A DNA stretch of 64,000 bases from positions 1,178,001 to 1,242,000 of the forward strand of contig NZ_LNRF01000001.1 of assembly GCF_001557875.1 (NCBI RefSeq). Direction: 5' to 3'. The stretch is from Vibrio splendidus. Its GTDB lineage: Bacteria; Pseudomonadota; Gammaproteobacteria; Enterobacterales; Vibrionaceae. Of the stretch, positions 1 to 7,093 are shown piece after piece. Under the pieces are notes generated by a model, which searched no databases, was not told where the DNA came from, and saw only the letters and a program-made list of their open reading frames with translations. Positions within the stretch are counted from its first letter, which is position 1; each line of letters opens with the position of its first letter. The translations under genes and the position numbers were made by a program.

Positions 1-203
1 TCAAAGTTATAGATAATGGAGACTTGTCTCGCAAAGATTGGGGGCAACTAAGAAAGCCATTCGTAAGTAAGAGTGGACTCGGTTTAGGTCTGACGATAGT
101 TGAATCTATGGTCGGGAAAATGGGCGGTCACATGACGCTTATCGGCCCCCCAACAACATTTATTTTGGAGATACCTTGTGAAACAGACATTGCTTCTCGT
201 TGA
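1..203 (+). CDS. vxrA: Sensor histidine kinase, C-terminal end (VxrA/WigK-like), cut by the window edge
   Basis: Only the last 66 codons are present, read in frame 3 from base 3. They show the end of a HATPase_c domain: the ATP-lid region KPFVSKSGLGLGL with its G-box, followed by TIVESMVGKMGGHM. The stop TGA is at 201-203, so the gene overlaps the response regulator that starts at 178 by 26 nt, which implies translational coupling. In V. cholerae the kinase of this operon (VxrA/WigK) responds to cell-wall damage. Assignment as VxrA rests on the partner regulator and on the ddl neighbourhood, since the sensor domain lies outside the window. Confidence 0.82.
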   Translation, partial: KVIDNGDLSRKDWGQLRKPFVSKSGLGLGLTIVESMVGKMGGHMTLIGPPTTFILEIPCETDIASR

Positions 204-837
204 AGATGATAAAAATTTAGCTGACGGTTTATTAGTTAGCCTTGAGCAAGCTGGATATGAATGTTTGCATGCAGAACTGATCTCTGAAGTTGAAGGCTAT
301 TGGGAGCAAGCGGATCTAGTTATCCTAGACCGTCAACTCCCTGATGGTGACTCAGTAGATTCGCTTCCAGGTTGGAAGAAAAAGAAAGATGTTCCTGTAA
401 TCCTGCTAACGGCTCTTGTGACAGTAAAAGACAAAGTCGCGGGCTTAGACTCAGGTGCGAATGATTACCTCACTAAGCCATTCGCAGAGGCTGAGCTTTT
501 TGCTCGAATTCGAGCTCAACTTCGTCTACCAGACGCTGAAGAACAAGACGCATCAAAAGTTATCGCTCAAAACCTTGTTATTGATAAAGCGACTCGTGAA
601 GTGTTTTTCAACGAGCTAGAAGTAACCTTAACTCGTACTGAGTTTGACCTACTGCTGTTTTTGGCAAGTAATCTTGGCCGTGTTTTCACACGTGACGAGC
701 TGCTTGACCATGTATGGGGTTACAACCATTTCCCAACAACACGTACAGTAGACACCCACGTTCTGCAACTAAGACAGAAATTACCTGGTCTAGAAATCGA
801 AACGCTACGTGGCGTTGGTTACAAGATGAAAGCGTAA
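178..837 (+). CDS. vxrB: OmpR/PhoB-family response regulator VxrB (WigR)
   Basis: A 219-aa response regulator. The receiver domain spans residues 1-115, with acidic residues E9-D10-D11, phospho-acceptor D51 (VILDRQLPDG), T78 and K100 (LTKPF). A winged-helix Trans_reg_C domain spans about 124-219 (TRTEFDLLLFLASN, RTVDTHVLQLRQKL, LRGVGYKM). The start is GTG, inside the end of the kinase gene. In V. cholerae VxrB controls type VI secretion, biofilm and cell-wall synthesis genes. The stop TAA overlaps the next gene's ATG (TAATG). The family call is certain; the vxrB name is inferred from the operon and the synteny with ddl. Confidence 0.88.
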   Translation: MKQTLLLVEDDKNLADGLLVSLEQAGYECLHAELISEVEGYWEQADLVILDRQLPDGDSVDSLPGWKKKKDVPVILLTALVTVKDKVAGLDSGANDYLTKPFAEAELFARIRAQLRLPDAEEQDASKVIAQNLVIDKATREVFFNELEVTLTRTEFDLLLFLASNLGRVFTRDELLDHVWGYNHFPTTRTVDTHVLQLRQKLPGLEIETLRGVGYKMKA

Positions 838-1724
838 TGAAAAAAGTCTTACTTCCACTATTAATCTTGTCTTGTGTAGCTAATTCCGCGCAAGCAGCGG
901 ATTGGTTCAAGAGTAGTGATGCTCTGACTCAAGTACATAAACATCTATTAGATAATGACTTACCTCAGATGTTTGATTCATTAGTGGAAGTTTGGCAAAT
1001 CAACTCTTCTCAATCTCGCGAAGATCACCTCAATGAACTGTTTGATCAAGCATTGAACAAAGATTGTGGAAAAACCCTCACTAGAAAAACTCTACCTGAT
1101 TGGATTAGTTCTGTAATCGTTAAAAGACACATCATTCAAAGCCCTGGTCGAGATACTTTTCGTGTCGCGATTAATGTTGAATCCGATAATAACATCCAAG
1201 ATATCACTCTTGAGAGGTGGGTCGATAAGATCGTTTCTTCGGATAGTGAACTCACTAAAGAGAGTGAAATGGTAAATAACGCATCGGTGAGTTTATACCG
1301 CAAGCGTTACAATTTGCCATCTCAGCTTGAATCAGGCTTGTATCGTTTAAGTGTGAAAGGCGATGGCGGCAACTCTTGGAGTACTTGGATTATTCTTGGC
1401 GAAGTAGCCATGCGTCAGCAAGTTCGCTGGGCGTCAAAAGACACGTGGCGTATCGATAAAAAAGAGCTGCTGAACCCATATTGTCCACTCCCTAAGCTAG
1501 AAATTGGTTTGTACGATTACGTCGATGAACGCTATGAGCAGGTGTGGGGCAAGAGCTATGAATCTGATTATCCAATGAACCTAACTGGCGAAGAACTACC
1601 AAATGATCGCTACGTTTTGGCAGTATCAATGGTTCATTCACGCTGGCAAGGCGACATAGCGATAGAACAAGCACAAACTATCAGTAAAACTTATGATATT
1701 TCTAGCGAAGAAGAGTTAAAGTAA
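837..1724 (+). CDS. Exported DUF2861-like protein of the vxr operon
   Basis: A 295-aa protein. I place the start at the ATG overlapping the vxrB stop (TAATG), which gives a clean signal peptide MKKVLLPLLILSCVANSAQA; an open frame further upstream lies inside vxrB and is ignored. The mature part has no membrane segment and looks like a periplasmic all-beta protein with one conserved-looking Cys pair (NKDCGKTL and NPYCPLP). It resembles the DUF2861 proteins that follow VxrAB regulators in Vibrio, one of the accessory vxrC-E genes. The biochemical role is unknown. It is transcribed with the two-component pair. Confidence 0.7.
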   Translation: MKKVLLPLLILSCVANSAQAADWFKSSDALTQVHKHLLDNDLPQMFDSLVEVWQINSSQSREDHLNELFDQALNKDCGKTLTRKTLPDWISSVIVKRHIIQSPGRDTFRVAINVESDNNIQDITLERWVDKIVSSDSELTKESEMVNNASVSLYRKRYNLPSQLESGLYRLSVKGDGGNSWSTWIILGEVAMRQQVRWASKDTWRIDKKELLNPYCPLPKLEIGLYDYVDERYEQVWGKSYESDYPMNLTGEELPNDRYVLAVSMVHSRWQGDIAIEQAQTISKTYDISSEEELK

Positions 1725-1774
1725 TTTAAAATTGTGCCGTTAACTATGTAAGGGATCTAACAAAGATAAACGGC

Positions 1775-2923
1775 ATGAAAAATACAACTAAACTACTCGC
1801 AGCATCAATTGCATTCGCCAGTCTTCCTCTTTCAGCAGCAAACTACGCCATTGAAGCGCGTGGTGATGCGATGGGTGGTGTTGGTGTTGTTTCAGCAAAC
1901 TTCCTAACCGCTCCATTCTATAACCCGGCACTTGTTGCTATTTATCGTCGTAACGATGATATGGGCATGATTACGCCAAGTTTTGGCGGTAGCTATAATG
2001 ACCCTAACGATATGAAATCGAATATCGATAGCGTCGTTGATGCGTCAAATACCGCAGACCTAGACGCAGCGCTTAATAATCTTGATGGCAACCAAGCTAA
2101 TGTTGAACTGGGTGGTGTTGTCGCATTCGCTCTTCCTAATCAGTTTGTTGCAGCTAACCTTTTCGCTAAAGCTTATACCGAATCATTTGCGACACCTAAC
2201 GTATATACGATAGGTTCAGATGAAGACAAAGTTGAACTGTCTACAGTTGAAGCGGTTTCAATCGGTGTGGCAGAAGTCGGGCTTTCTTTAGCAAAATACC
2301 AAACCTTTATGGGCCAACACATTTCATTTGGTATCACACCTAAAATCCAACGTATTTACACGTACAACTATGTCGCGTCGGTTAATGATTACGATTTATC
2401 TGACGTAAGAGAAAACAGTGATGGTGATACAGCATTCAACATGGATGCCGGTGCACTTTGGTTCTTCGGCCCGTTCCGAGTAGGTGTTGCAGCAACTAAT
2501 TTGATCTCTAGAGATATAGAAACCAAAGATACGACGAGAACGCTTAATAGCAGCACAAGTAGTGCGACACACCAAGTCGGTGGTAAATACACTTACCAAC
2601 TAGAGCCTGTTTATACGGTTGGTGCAGGCATCGTATCGGATTACTTTTCGTTTAGTGTTGATTACGACCTAAATGAGACTGAGAAGTTTACTTCGTTTGA
2701 TGATAACGAACAGATGATTCGTGTAGGTACTGAAGTTGATCTTCTGCGTCAGCTTAAGTTAAGGGGAGGGTACTACAAGAACCTAGCTTACTCTGATTCG
2801 GAAGGAACAGTCACAGCCGGTATTGGTATCTCGCCACTTAACTTGTTCCAGTTAGATCTAAGTGCGAACTACACAAACGAAAATGCAATGGGTGCTTCAA
2901 TCAATTTCCTTGCTAGTTACTAA
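1775..2923 (+). CDS. TraF-like (PF13729-type) outer-membrane beta-barrel protein of the vxr operon
   Basis: A 382-aa protein with signal peptide MKNTTKLLAASIAFASLPLSAA, followed by a FadL-like N-terminal block (RGDAMGGVGVVSANFLTAPFYNPAL). Amphipathic beta-strands run through to a C-terminal aromatic residue (INFLASY), which suggests an outer-membrane barrel. This family is commonly labelled 'conjugal transfer protein TraF' through remote similarity, but nothing conjugative is nearby. It lies 50 nt after the DUF2861 gene with an AAGGGATC-type ribosome-binding site, and is probably the last vxr operon gene (VxrE-like). Function unknown. Confidence 0.72.
   Translation: MKNTTKLLAASIAFASLPLSAANYAIEARGDAMGGVGVVSANFLTAPFYNPALVAIYRRNDDMGMITPSFGGSYNDPNDMKSNIDSVVDASNTADLDAALNNLDGNQANVELGGVVAFALPNQFVAANLFAKAYTESFATPNVYTIGSDEDKVELSTVEAVSIGVAEVGLSLAKYQTFMGQHISFGITPKIQRIYTYNYVASVNDYDLSDVRENSDGDTAFNMDAGALWFFGPFRVGVAATNLISRDIETKDTTRTLNSSTSSATHQVGGKYTYQLEPVYTVGAGIVSDYFSFSVDYDLNETEKFTSFDDNEQMIRVGTEVDLLRQLKLRGGYYKNLAYSDSEGTVTAGIGISPLNLFQLDLSANYTNENAMGASINFLASY
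2763..2770 (+). other. KOPS motif (GGGNAGGG), FtsK-orienting sequence
   Basis: GGGGAGGG matches the FtsK-orienting consensus GGGNAGGG. It lies inside the TraF-like gene on the plus strand, 3.3 kb left of the dif site at 6114, so it points towards dif as expected. A single octamer can occur by chance; the orientation and proximity raise its value. Confidence 0.45.
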
Positions 2924-2964
2924 CAGTCCTTATATAGTTCTGCTCCTAAATAAAGGAGCAGAGC

Positions 2965-3117
2965 ATGCTAAACGACTTACCAACCCTTTCTCACGAAGAA
3001 CAACAGAAAGCTGTTGAACGAATTCAAGAAATGATGACTCAGGGCATCAGCACAGCACAAGCTATCAAAATCGTTGCTGAGCAAATTCGTGAAGAAATGA
3101 GCAATAAAGAAGAGTAG
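2965..3117 (+). CDS. YoaH/UPF0181 family small protein
   Basis: A 50-aa protein, [20 protein letters not shown] to EEMSNKEE, preceded by a strong ribosome-binding site (AAAGGAGCAGAGC-ATG). The pattern [20 protein letters not shown]...AI..VA..IR matches E. coli YoaH (UPF0181), a family of unknown function. It sits 41 nt after the TraF-like gene and runs directly into a rho-independent terminator. Short but convincing, because the family match, ribosome-binding site and terminator all agree. Confidence 0.85.
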   Translation: MLNDLPTLSHEEQQKAVERIQEMMTQGISTAQAIKIVAEQIREEMSNKEE

Positions 3118-3137
3118 GGCATCAGCCCTTCTTTTTT
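3117..3137 (+). terminator. Rho-independent terminator after the YoaH-like gene
   Basis: Stem GGGC/GCCC with an ATCA loop, followed by TTCTTTTTT. It begins at the last base of the YoaH-like stop codon and closes the vxr-yoaH transcription unit. Confidence 0.7.
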
Positions 3138-3807
3138 AACACCTTCATGCACTATAACTAAATACATTACCCTCTAGTATATTATCTCGCACATACAACT
3201 CTTTGGTCACCCTAAACCCCCTAGCTTGCCCAATCCTCTTAAATTAATATTATTCAATAAGTTATATCGGAGTAATCCACTTCGTAGGCTTTTTCTGGTT
3301 TTAATCTGTAATTAAATTACAGCGAGGCTTGAAAGTAAGACGATCGTAACCTTAGGTGTCAGTATTTATGTCACCACGTCTAAGTGGTTAAATATATGGT
3401 GTTTTTTAAGTCTGGTGACGTTGTGACTTCTATTTTTAGCGAATACGAGTGTATGAATGTTCAGTAACAGAAAAATGAGGATTTCATCTGAGAATAGTGC
3501 GAGTGACTAACCGCTGCTTAGAGCAAGTTTTACTAGCCAAATATGTGACTTTAAGAACAAGTGCTTGGGAAGCTAGAGACGTAAGGAAGAGCTGTTTATA
3601 GAGCGATTCAGGAACGATACGTATCAAGATGAGAATACTGCTGATGCGTCATTAAGGTTAGTGACAGCGAACTTAGAGGTGTGAGTAGGTTAGAACTCGA
3701 ATGAGACGGTAAATATTATGGGCTTGTTTAGTCAGCAGTTAAAAATCTCACTGCTGCTTAAATGGGGAGTAGGTATTGATTGAGTGTTGTGTGTAGCTGC
3801 ACTCAAC
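3138..3807. other. Gene-free stretch (670 bp) with a matS-like site
   Basis: No reading frame with a credible start and ribosome-binding site is visible on either strand. The stretch contains the matS-like site at 3415-3427 and a short inverted repeat TGAGTG/CACTCA (3781-3805) beyond the 3' end of the diguanylate cyclase gene. That repeat lacks a good U-tract, so I do not call it a terminator. Confidence 0.5.
3415..3427. other. matS-like MatP-binding site (12 of 13)
   Basis: GTGACGTTGTGAC matches the matS consensus GTGACRNYGTCAC except at position 11 (G for C). It is intergenic and 2.7 kb from dif. The two exact matS sites further right support reading it as a real, slightly degenerate site. 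Confidence 0.5.
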
Positions 3808-5076
3808 TTAATAAAGTGTAACTACTTGGTTTCGTCCGCTTTCTTTCGCTTGGTACAGTGCCTTGTCTGCGCGTTTGATGGCAGAACGTATCGATTCATG
3901 TTGCTTAAGCTGCGTTACGCCGGTAGAAGCCGTTACTTTTAGCGCCTTAGGCCATAGGCATTGCTCAATTACTAAATAAAGATTAGTAATAGACTCGTTA
4001 CACTGTAGCGCAGTTTGTTCAAGGCAAACTAATAGAAACTCTTCACCGCCCCAGCGATAAAGCAAATACTGTTCACCAAGGCTCTCGTTCGCCGTTGCGA
4101 CAAACTGAATAAGAACTTTGTCACCTACTTCATGGCCGTGTTGATCATTGATCTGCTTAAAATGGTCCAAATCAAACAGAGCGATGTGAATTATTTTTCC
4201 TTGTTGCGCTAACCATTCGAAATCATAGAAGGTATCTAGCGCTTCGGTTCTGTTTCTGCAGCCAGTTAACGGATCAGTCGTGGCCTTGACCTTTAACTCT
4301 TCAATCTCTTGAGTTAATTGGCGTTGTTGCTGTGCTGAACGCGTTTTGTTTCGTTGTGCAATATGTAAAGCACAAGCGACATAGTAGATCGCGTATACCA
4401 TCCATAGTCCAACCAACAGCTCACCTAGCAAAGCCTTGCTGATGATTTTACCGTGGAACACAATACTCGAGATGTTAAGTGAATGATGCCCAGCAAGTGT
4501 GCTGGCACCAAGCCCGAGTTCAACAGATACCGCGTTCGTAATGTCTACAGCGCTATCAGAAACAGGGCGTTGATAATGATCTATCCACCAGAAAGGAACA
4601 TTAAAGTAGCCCAAGTCAATTTGGCTTGCATCTGGTAGCGAAAAGTCTAAGCGATTGAACTTGTTCGACATTGCATCGCCTTTCACGCTGTAACTCTCGT
4701 CGTAGTTACGAATGTAGAAACGAAATCTTGGGTTCTCTTGGCCTTCATAGTCCATATTAATGGTTACCGAATCGAACGTGGAGAGATCTAACCCTTTGCC
4801 TTCTTTCGATATGACGAATTCAACCTCACAGAAAGGCTTGCTGTAGGTTCGCTTAAAGTCACACTGTAACTCAATGCCGCTATTTGACTGGTATAATGAA
4901 GCAACCGTGCCGCCATCATGATCGCTGTCTGTATTGGCGAGTGTAGGGTATTTGTCTGGGCTAATAACGTAGCTCTTGTTCATTAGTTTATCAAAAGAGA
5001 ACAGCGACAATAGGGTGGCTGCCAGGCAAAAAATCGAGAGGAATATGTTGAGTTTTCGGAATGCTTTGTCGCTCAT
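3808..5076 (-). CDS. Membrane-bound diguanylate cyclase (GGDEF)
   Basis: A 422-aa protein. I use the ATG at 5076 (MSDKAFRKLNIF); the upstream extension begins at a TTG and adds a poor basic leader. A transmembrane helix at about 9-28 is followed by a periplasmic beta-rich sensor at about 30-215, a second helix at about 216-238, a short coiled coil at 245-265, then GGDEF (TTDPLTGCRNR onward). The active-site motif is GGEEF at 343-347, with FDLDHFKQIND, so synthesis of c-di-GMP is likely. No RxxD inhibitory site precedes the motif, so product inhibition may be absent. The signal is unknown. A LexA-like palindrome lies about 240 nt upstream. Confidence 0.88.
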   Translation of the reverse strand: MSDKAFRKLNIFLSIFCLAATLLSLFSFDKLMNKSYVISPDKYPTLANTDSDHDGGTVASLYQSNSGIELQCDFKRTYSKPFCEVEFVISKEGKGLDLSTFDSVTINMDYEGQENPRFRFYIRNYDESYSVKGDAMSNKFNRLDFSLPDASQIDLGYFNVPFWWIDHYQRPVSDSAVDITNAVSVELGLGASTLAGHHSLNISSIVFHGKIISKALLGELLVGLWMVYAIYYVACALHIAQRNKTRSAQQQRQLTQEIEELKVKATTDPLTGCRNRTEALDTFYDFEWLAQQGKIIHIALFDLDHFKQINDQHGHEVGDKVLIQFVATANESLGEQYLLYRWGGEEFLLVCLEQTALQCNESITNLYLVIEQCLWPKALKVTASTGVTQLKQHESIRSAIKRADKALYQAKESGRNQVVTLY

Positions 5077-5315
5077 AATATTAACCCGTACACGTGACTT
5101 GAATGTTATGCGCGATGCCTTGTGTTGGCGCAACCGGATATTCTATTTGAGTATTGCCTTCGGTGGAATCGGTATACCCAAAAATTAACATACAGCTGAC
5201 GGTTATACACGAAACTGAGTCATTAAACCAAACTGGAGTTCAAAATTCGAACGCAGAACATTGATTTTGAATGTTATTTGAACAATAAGTGCCACTTTTA
5301 CAGGGTTGTTAATTT

Positions 5316-5335
5316 AACTGTTTATTTATACAGTT
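5316..5335. promoter_or_regulatory. Candidate LexA (SOS) operator
   Basis: CTGT-N8-ACAG with an all-A/T spacer (TTATTTAT) and flanking AA/TT that extend it to six-base palindromic arms; this is the gammaproteobacterial LexA consensus. It lies about 240 nt upstream of the minus-strand diguanylate cyclase start. TATAAA within the palindrome could serve as a -10 element in that direction. The target gene is inferred. Confidence 0.5.
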
Positions 5336-6113
5336 GTGTTGTGAGTGCTTGGATGGTCATTTGCTTGATGGTTAATCGCCGTTAAATCTTCAGAGTGTAT
5401 TTTTTGTTGCAGTGGAAATTCAGTGTAGAGTTCACGAGAGAAAATAACGACCTGTTAAGTGGTTTATCTGGTTGTTGAGCGACAGTGAGCTAGTGTTCGC
5501 TTGTTGAAAATAAGATACAACGTAACTTCGAATTGTCAGGGTGAGACTGGTAAGCAAGGGCTGCTGTGCATCATAAGCTTGGCGTAAATATCTTAAAGCT
5601 ATCGGAATATATGCTCTAGAACGATTCCAACGATATCCCAGTAAACCAAGCGTGGCGTAAAGTGTCTATGTGAACACGTGTACGCATGTTAATTGTTTTA
5701 GATGCTAGTACGAAGATTGGCGTTAGAATAAGAGCTACATAAAAAATTGGTGACGGTTGTAGGTAAAATAATTCAATTTGATTGGCTATTGATAAAGGTG
5801 TCGTTTTGGTGTTATGAATAAAGATGGTCGCCTGTGTGAAATCTGAAAAGAAAACAACAGCAATGTCCGCAAGATTCACACACAACACAGCAAATTGAGT
5901 CTAAACATGAGCATGAATCAATAAACGAGAAGAGAAAATTCTTCCGTTGATAAAGTTTGTGTCGACGGTACAGACGTTGGACACATATATAGCTATTTGT
6001 TTTTTTGATCTTAAAGAGCGCTGCTGAACGCTTAAGTAGACCAATACAGGTTAGATTAGGAGGAGATTTTAAGTAGCTCAAACCGGACATTACTAAATTA
6101 CCCCAACAACACC

Positions 6114-6141
6114 ACTGCGTATTATGTACGTTATGTTAAAT
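6114..6141. other. dif: dif site (chromosome dimer resolution, XerCD)
   Basis: The 11-bp left arm ACTGCGTATTA (XerC side), 6-bp centre TGTACG and 11-bp right arm TTATGTTAAAT (XerD side) match the dif layout. The XerD arm is identical to E. coli dif and, from memory, to both V. cholerae dif sites. The XerC arm differs from the usual (A/G)(A/G)TGCGCATTA-like form at about two positions. It lies in a gene-poor interval, with matS and KOPS motifs elsewhere in the window. In V. cholerae chromosome 2 the homologous vxr and ddl genes also flank the terminus, as I recall. Confidence 0.88.
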
Positions 6142-6159
6142 TGAATTTGATATTTATAA

Positions 6160-6193
6160 GGCAGGACTCTTTGTGTGATGCCCTGCCTTTTTT
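6160..6193 (+). terminator. Orphan rho-independent terminator beside dif
   Basis: Stem GGCAGG/CCTGCC with a 16-nt loop, followed by six T residues on the plus strand. No plus-strand gene precedes it within 1 kb, because the YoaH operon already ends at 3137. It either ends an unannotated small RNA or protects the dif neighbourhood from transcription. The U-tract is clearly better on the plus than on the minus strand. Confidence 0.6.
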
Positions 6194-6309
6194 CTGTGTC
6201 GATAATCTCTGAATTATACTGTGTATTTAACCATAGTGGTTATTTACCATAAAATACCTAATAACCAGTGATAATAATCTTCGATTTTAACCCTGGTATT
6301 AGTTAGAGC

Positions 6310-6621
6310 TTAACCGCCTGCAAATTTAACTTTGTAGCCTTTCTTTTCAAGGTGCGCTTTGATCTTGTCACGAGCGTCACCTTGAATCTCGATGTTGCCA
6401 TCTTTTACGGATCCACCACAGCCACAGACTTTCTTAAGTTCTGCTGCCATTAGTTTTAATGGTGCGTCATCTAGGTCTAAGCCAGTTACGACAGAAACGC
6501 CTTTGCCTTTACGGCCTTTGGTTTCTTTTTGGATTCGAACGATACCGTCGCCTTTAGGACGCTGGACTTTCTCTTCTTCAGGCTTAATGCGACCTGTTTC
6601 TGTTGAATATACTAAACTCAT
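6310..6621 (-). CDS. yciH: YciH/SUI1-family translation initiation factor homologue
   Basis: A 103-aa protein with the SUI1 (eIF1-like) fold. The N-terminal tail (STETGRI) is followed by the domain at about 25-100: VRIQKETKGRKGKGVSVVTGL, the KKVCGCGGSVKDG loop and IEIQGDARDKIKAHLEKKGYKVK. E. coli YciH acts on the small ribosomal subunit and helps reject aberrant initiation complexes or tune initiation under stress. Length and motifs are typical. It follows the DUF3319 gene by 3 nt on the same strand, so the two are probably co-transcribed. Confidence 0.93.
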   Translation of the reverse strand: MSLVYSTETGRIKPEEEKVQRPKGDGIVRIQKETKGRKGKGVSVVTGLDLDDAPLKLMAAELKKVCGCGGSVKDGNIEIQGDARDKIKAHLEKKGYKVKFAGG

Positions 6622-6624
6622 AAC

Positions 6625-6999
6625 TTATTTCTTTTGTTGCTCTGCTTTTTGTTTTGCGAGTAAGTAAGCTTCTATATGACGCTGAATTGCAACTTTGCCG
6701 CCTTTGATAAGACGTCCGTTAAACATGCAATACCACGCGTTAGGCTCACCTGTGTCATTCTTTATCTGATAGCCGTTGAAGTTTTCAGTTTGGCCACCAG
6801 TTCCTCTCGACTTATTTAACGTCGTGAACTCTTTCGGGTCAATAATAGATGCGGTGTCAATCCACCAATCAATACTCTTTTTCACGGCAGCTAGGTTGCC
6901 CTGAATAACATTGTTCTTTAACTTAGCACGCCAAACCGTGTTAGTGGCATCCGTCGATTGCAGATGGACGCTTCGGTAAATTGAATTAGCCATATCCAT
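6625..6999 (-). CDS. DUF3319-like Vibrio conserved protein
   Basis: A 124-aa soluble protein without a signal peptide. It resembles the Vibrio family labelled DUF3319 (SIYRSVHLQSTDATNTVWRAKL; NGYQIKNDTGEPNAWYCMFNGRLIKGG), with a basic, Gln-rich C-terminus (AKQKAEQQKK). Start at 6999; an ATG two codons later is equally possible. It sits just upstream of and co-directional with yciH. No catalytic motif is evident. The family assignment is from memory and moderately secure; function unknown. Confidence 0.65.
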   Translation of the reverse strand: MDMANSIYRSVHLQSTDATNTVWRAKLKNNVIQGNLAAVKKSIDWWIDTASIIDPKEFTTLNKSRGTGGQTENFNGYQIKNDTGEPNAWYCMFNGRLIKGGKVAIQRHIEAYLLAKQKAEQQKK

Positions 7000-7093
7000 T
7001 AATCATCTTTTTGTTTTCACTACATTAATCATAAGTATACTTATAATGATATCAAGCATAATATGGTAAAAACACCTGTCGAGGTACGGTAAT

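Larger units (their letters stand above)
5077..6309. other. 1.2-kb terminus region without a convincing gene
   Basis: This stretch lies between the diguanylate cyclase and the YciH-like gene. It holds a LexA-type palindrome (5316-5335), the dif site (6114-6141) and an orphan terminator (6160-6193). Two minus-strand open frames of about 90 codons (5616-5888 and 5812-6090) overlap each other, lack good ribosome-binding sites and resemble nothing I recognise, so I do not call them genes. Confidence 0.6.

Noticed and set aside
1775..2923. Conjugation gene suggested by the 'TraF' family name
   Set aside because: The match is to an outer-membrane barrel family; no other transfer genes are present and it sits in the vxr operon.
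5616..6090. Two overlapping minus-strand open frames of about 90 codons near dif
   Set aside because: They overlap in different frames, lack good ribosome-binding sites and resemble no family; AT-rich intergenic DNA yields such frames readily.
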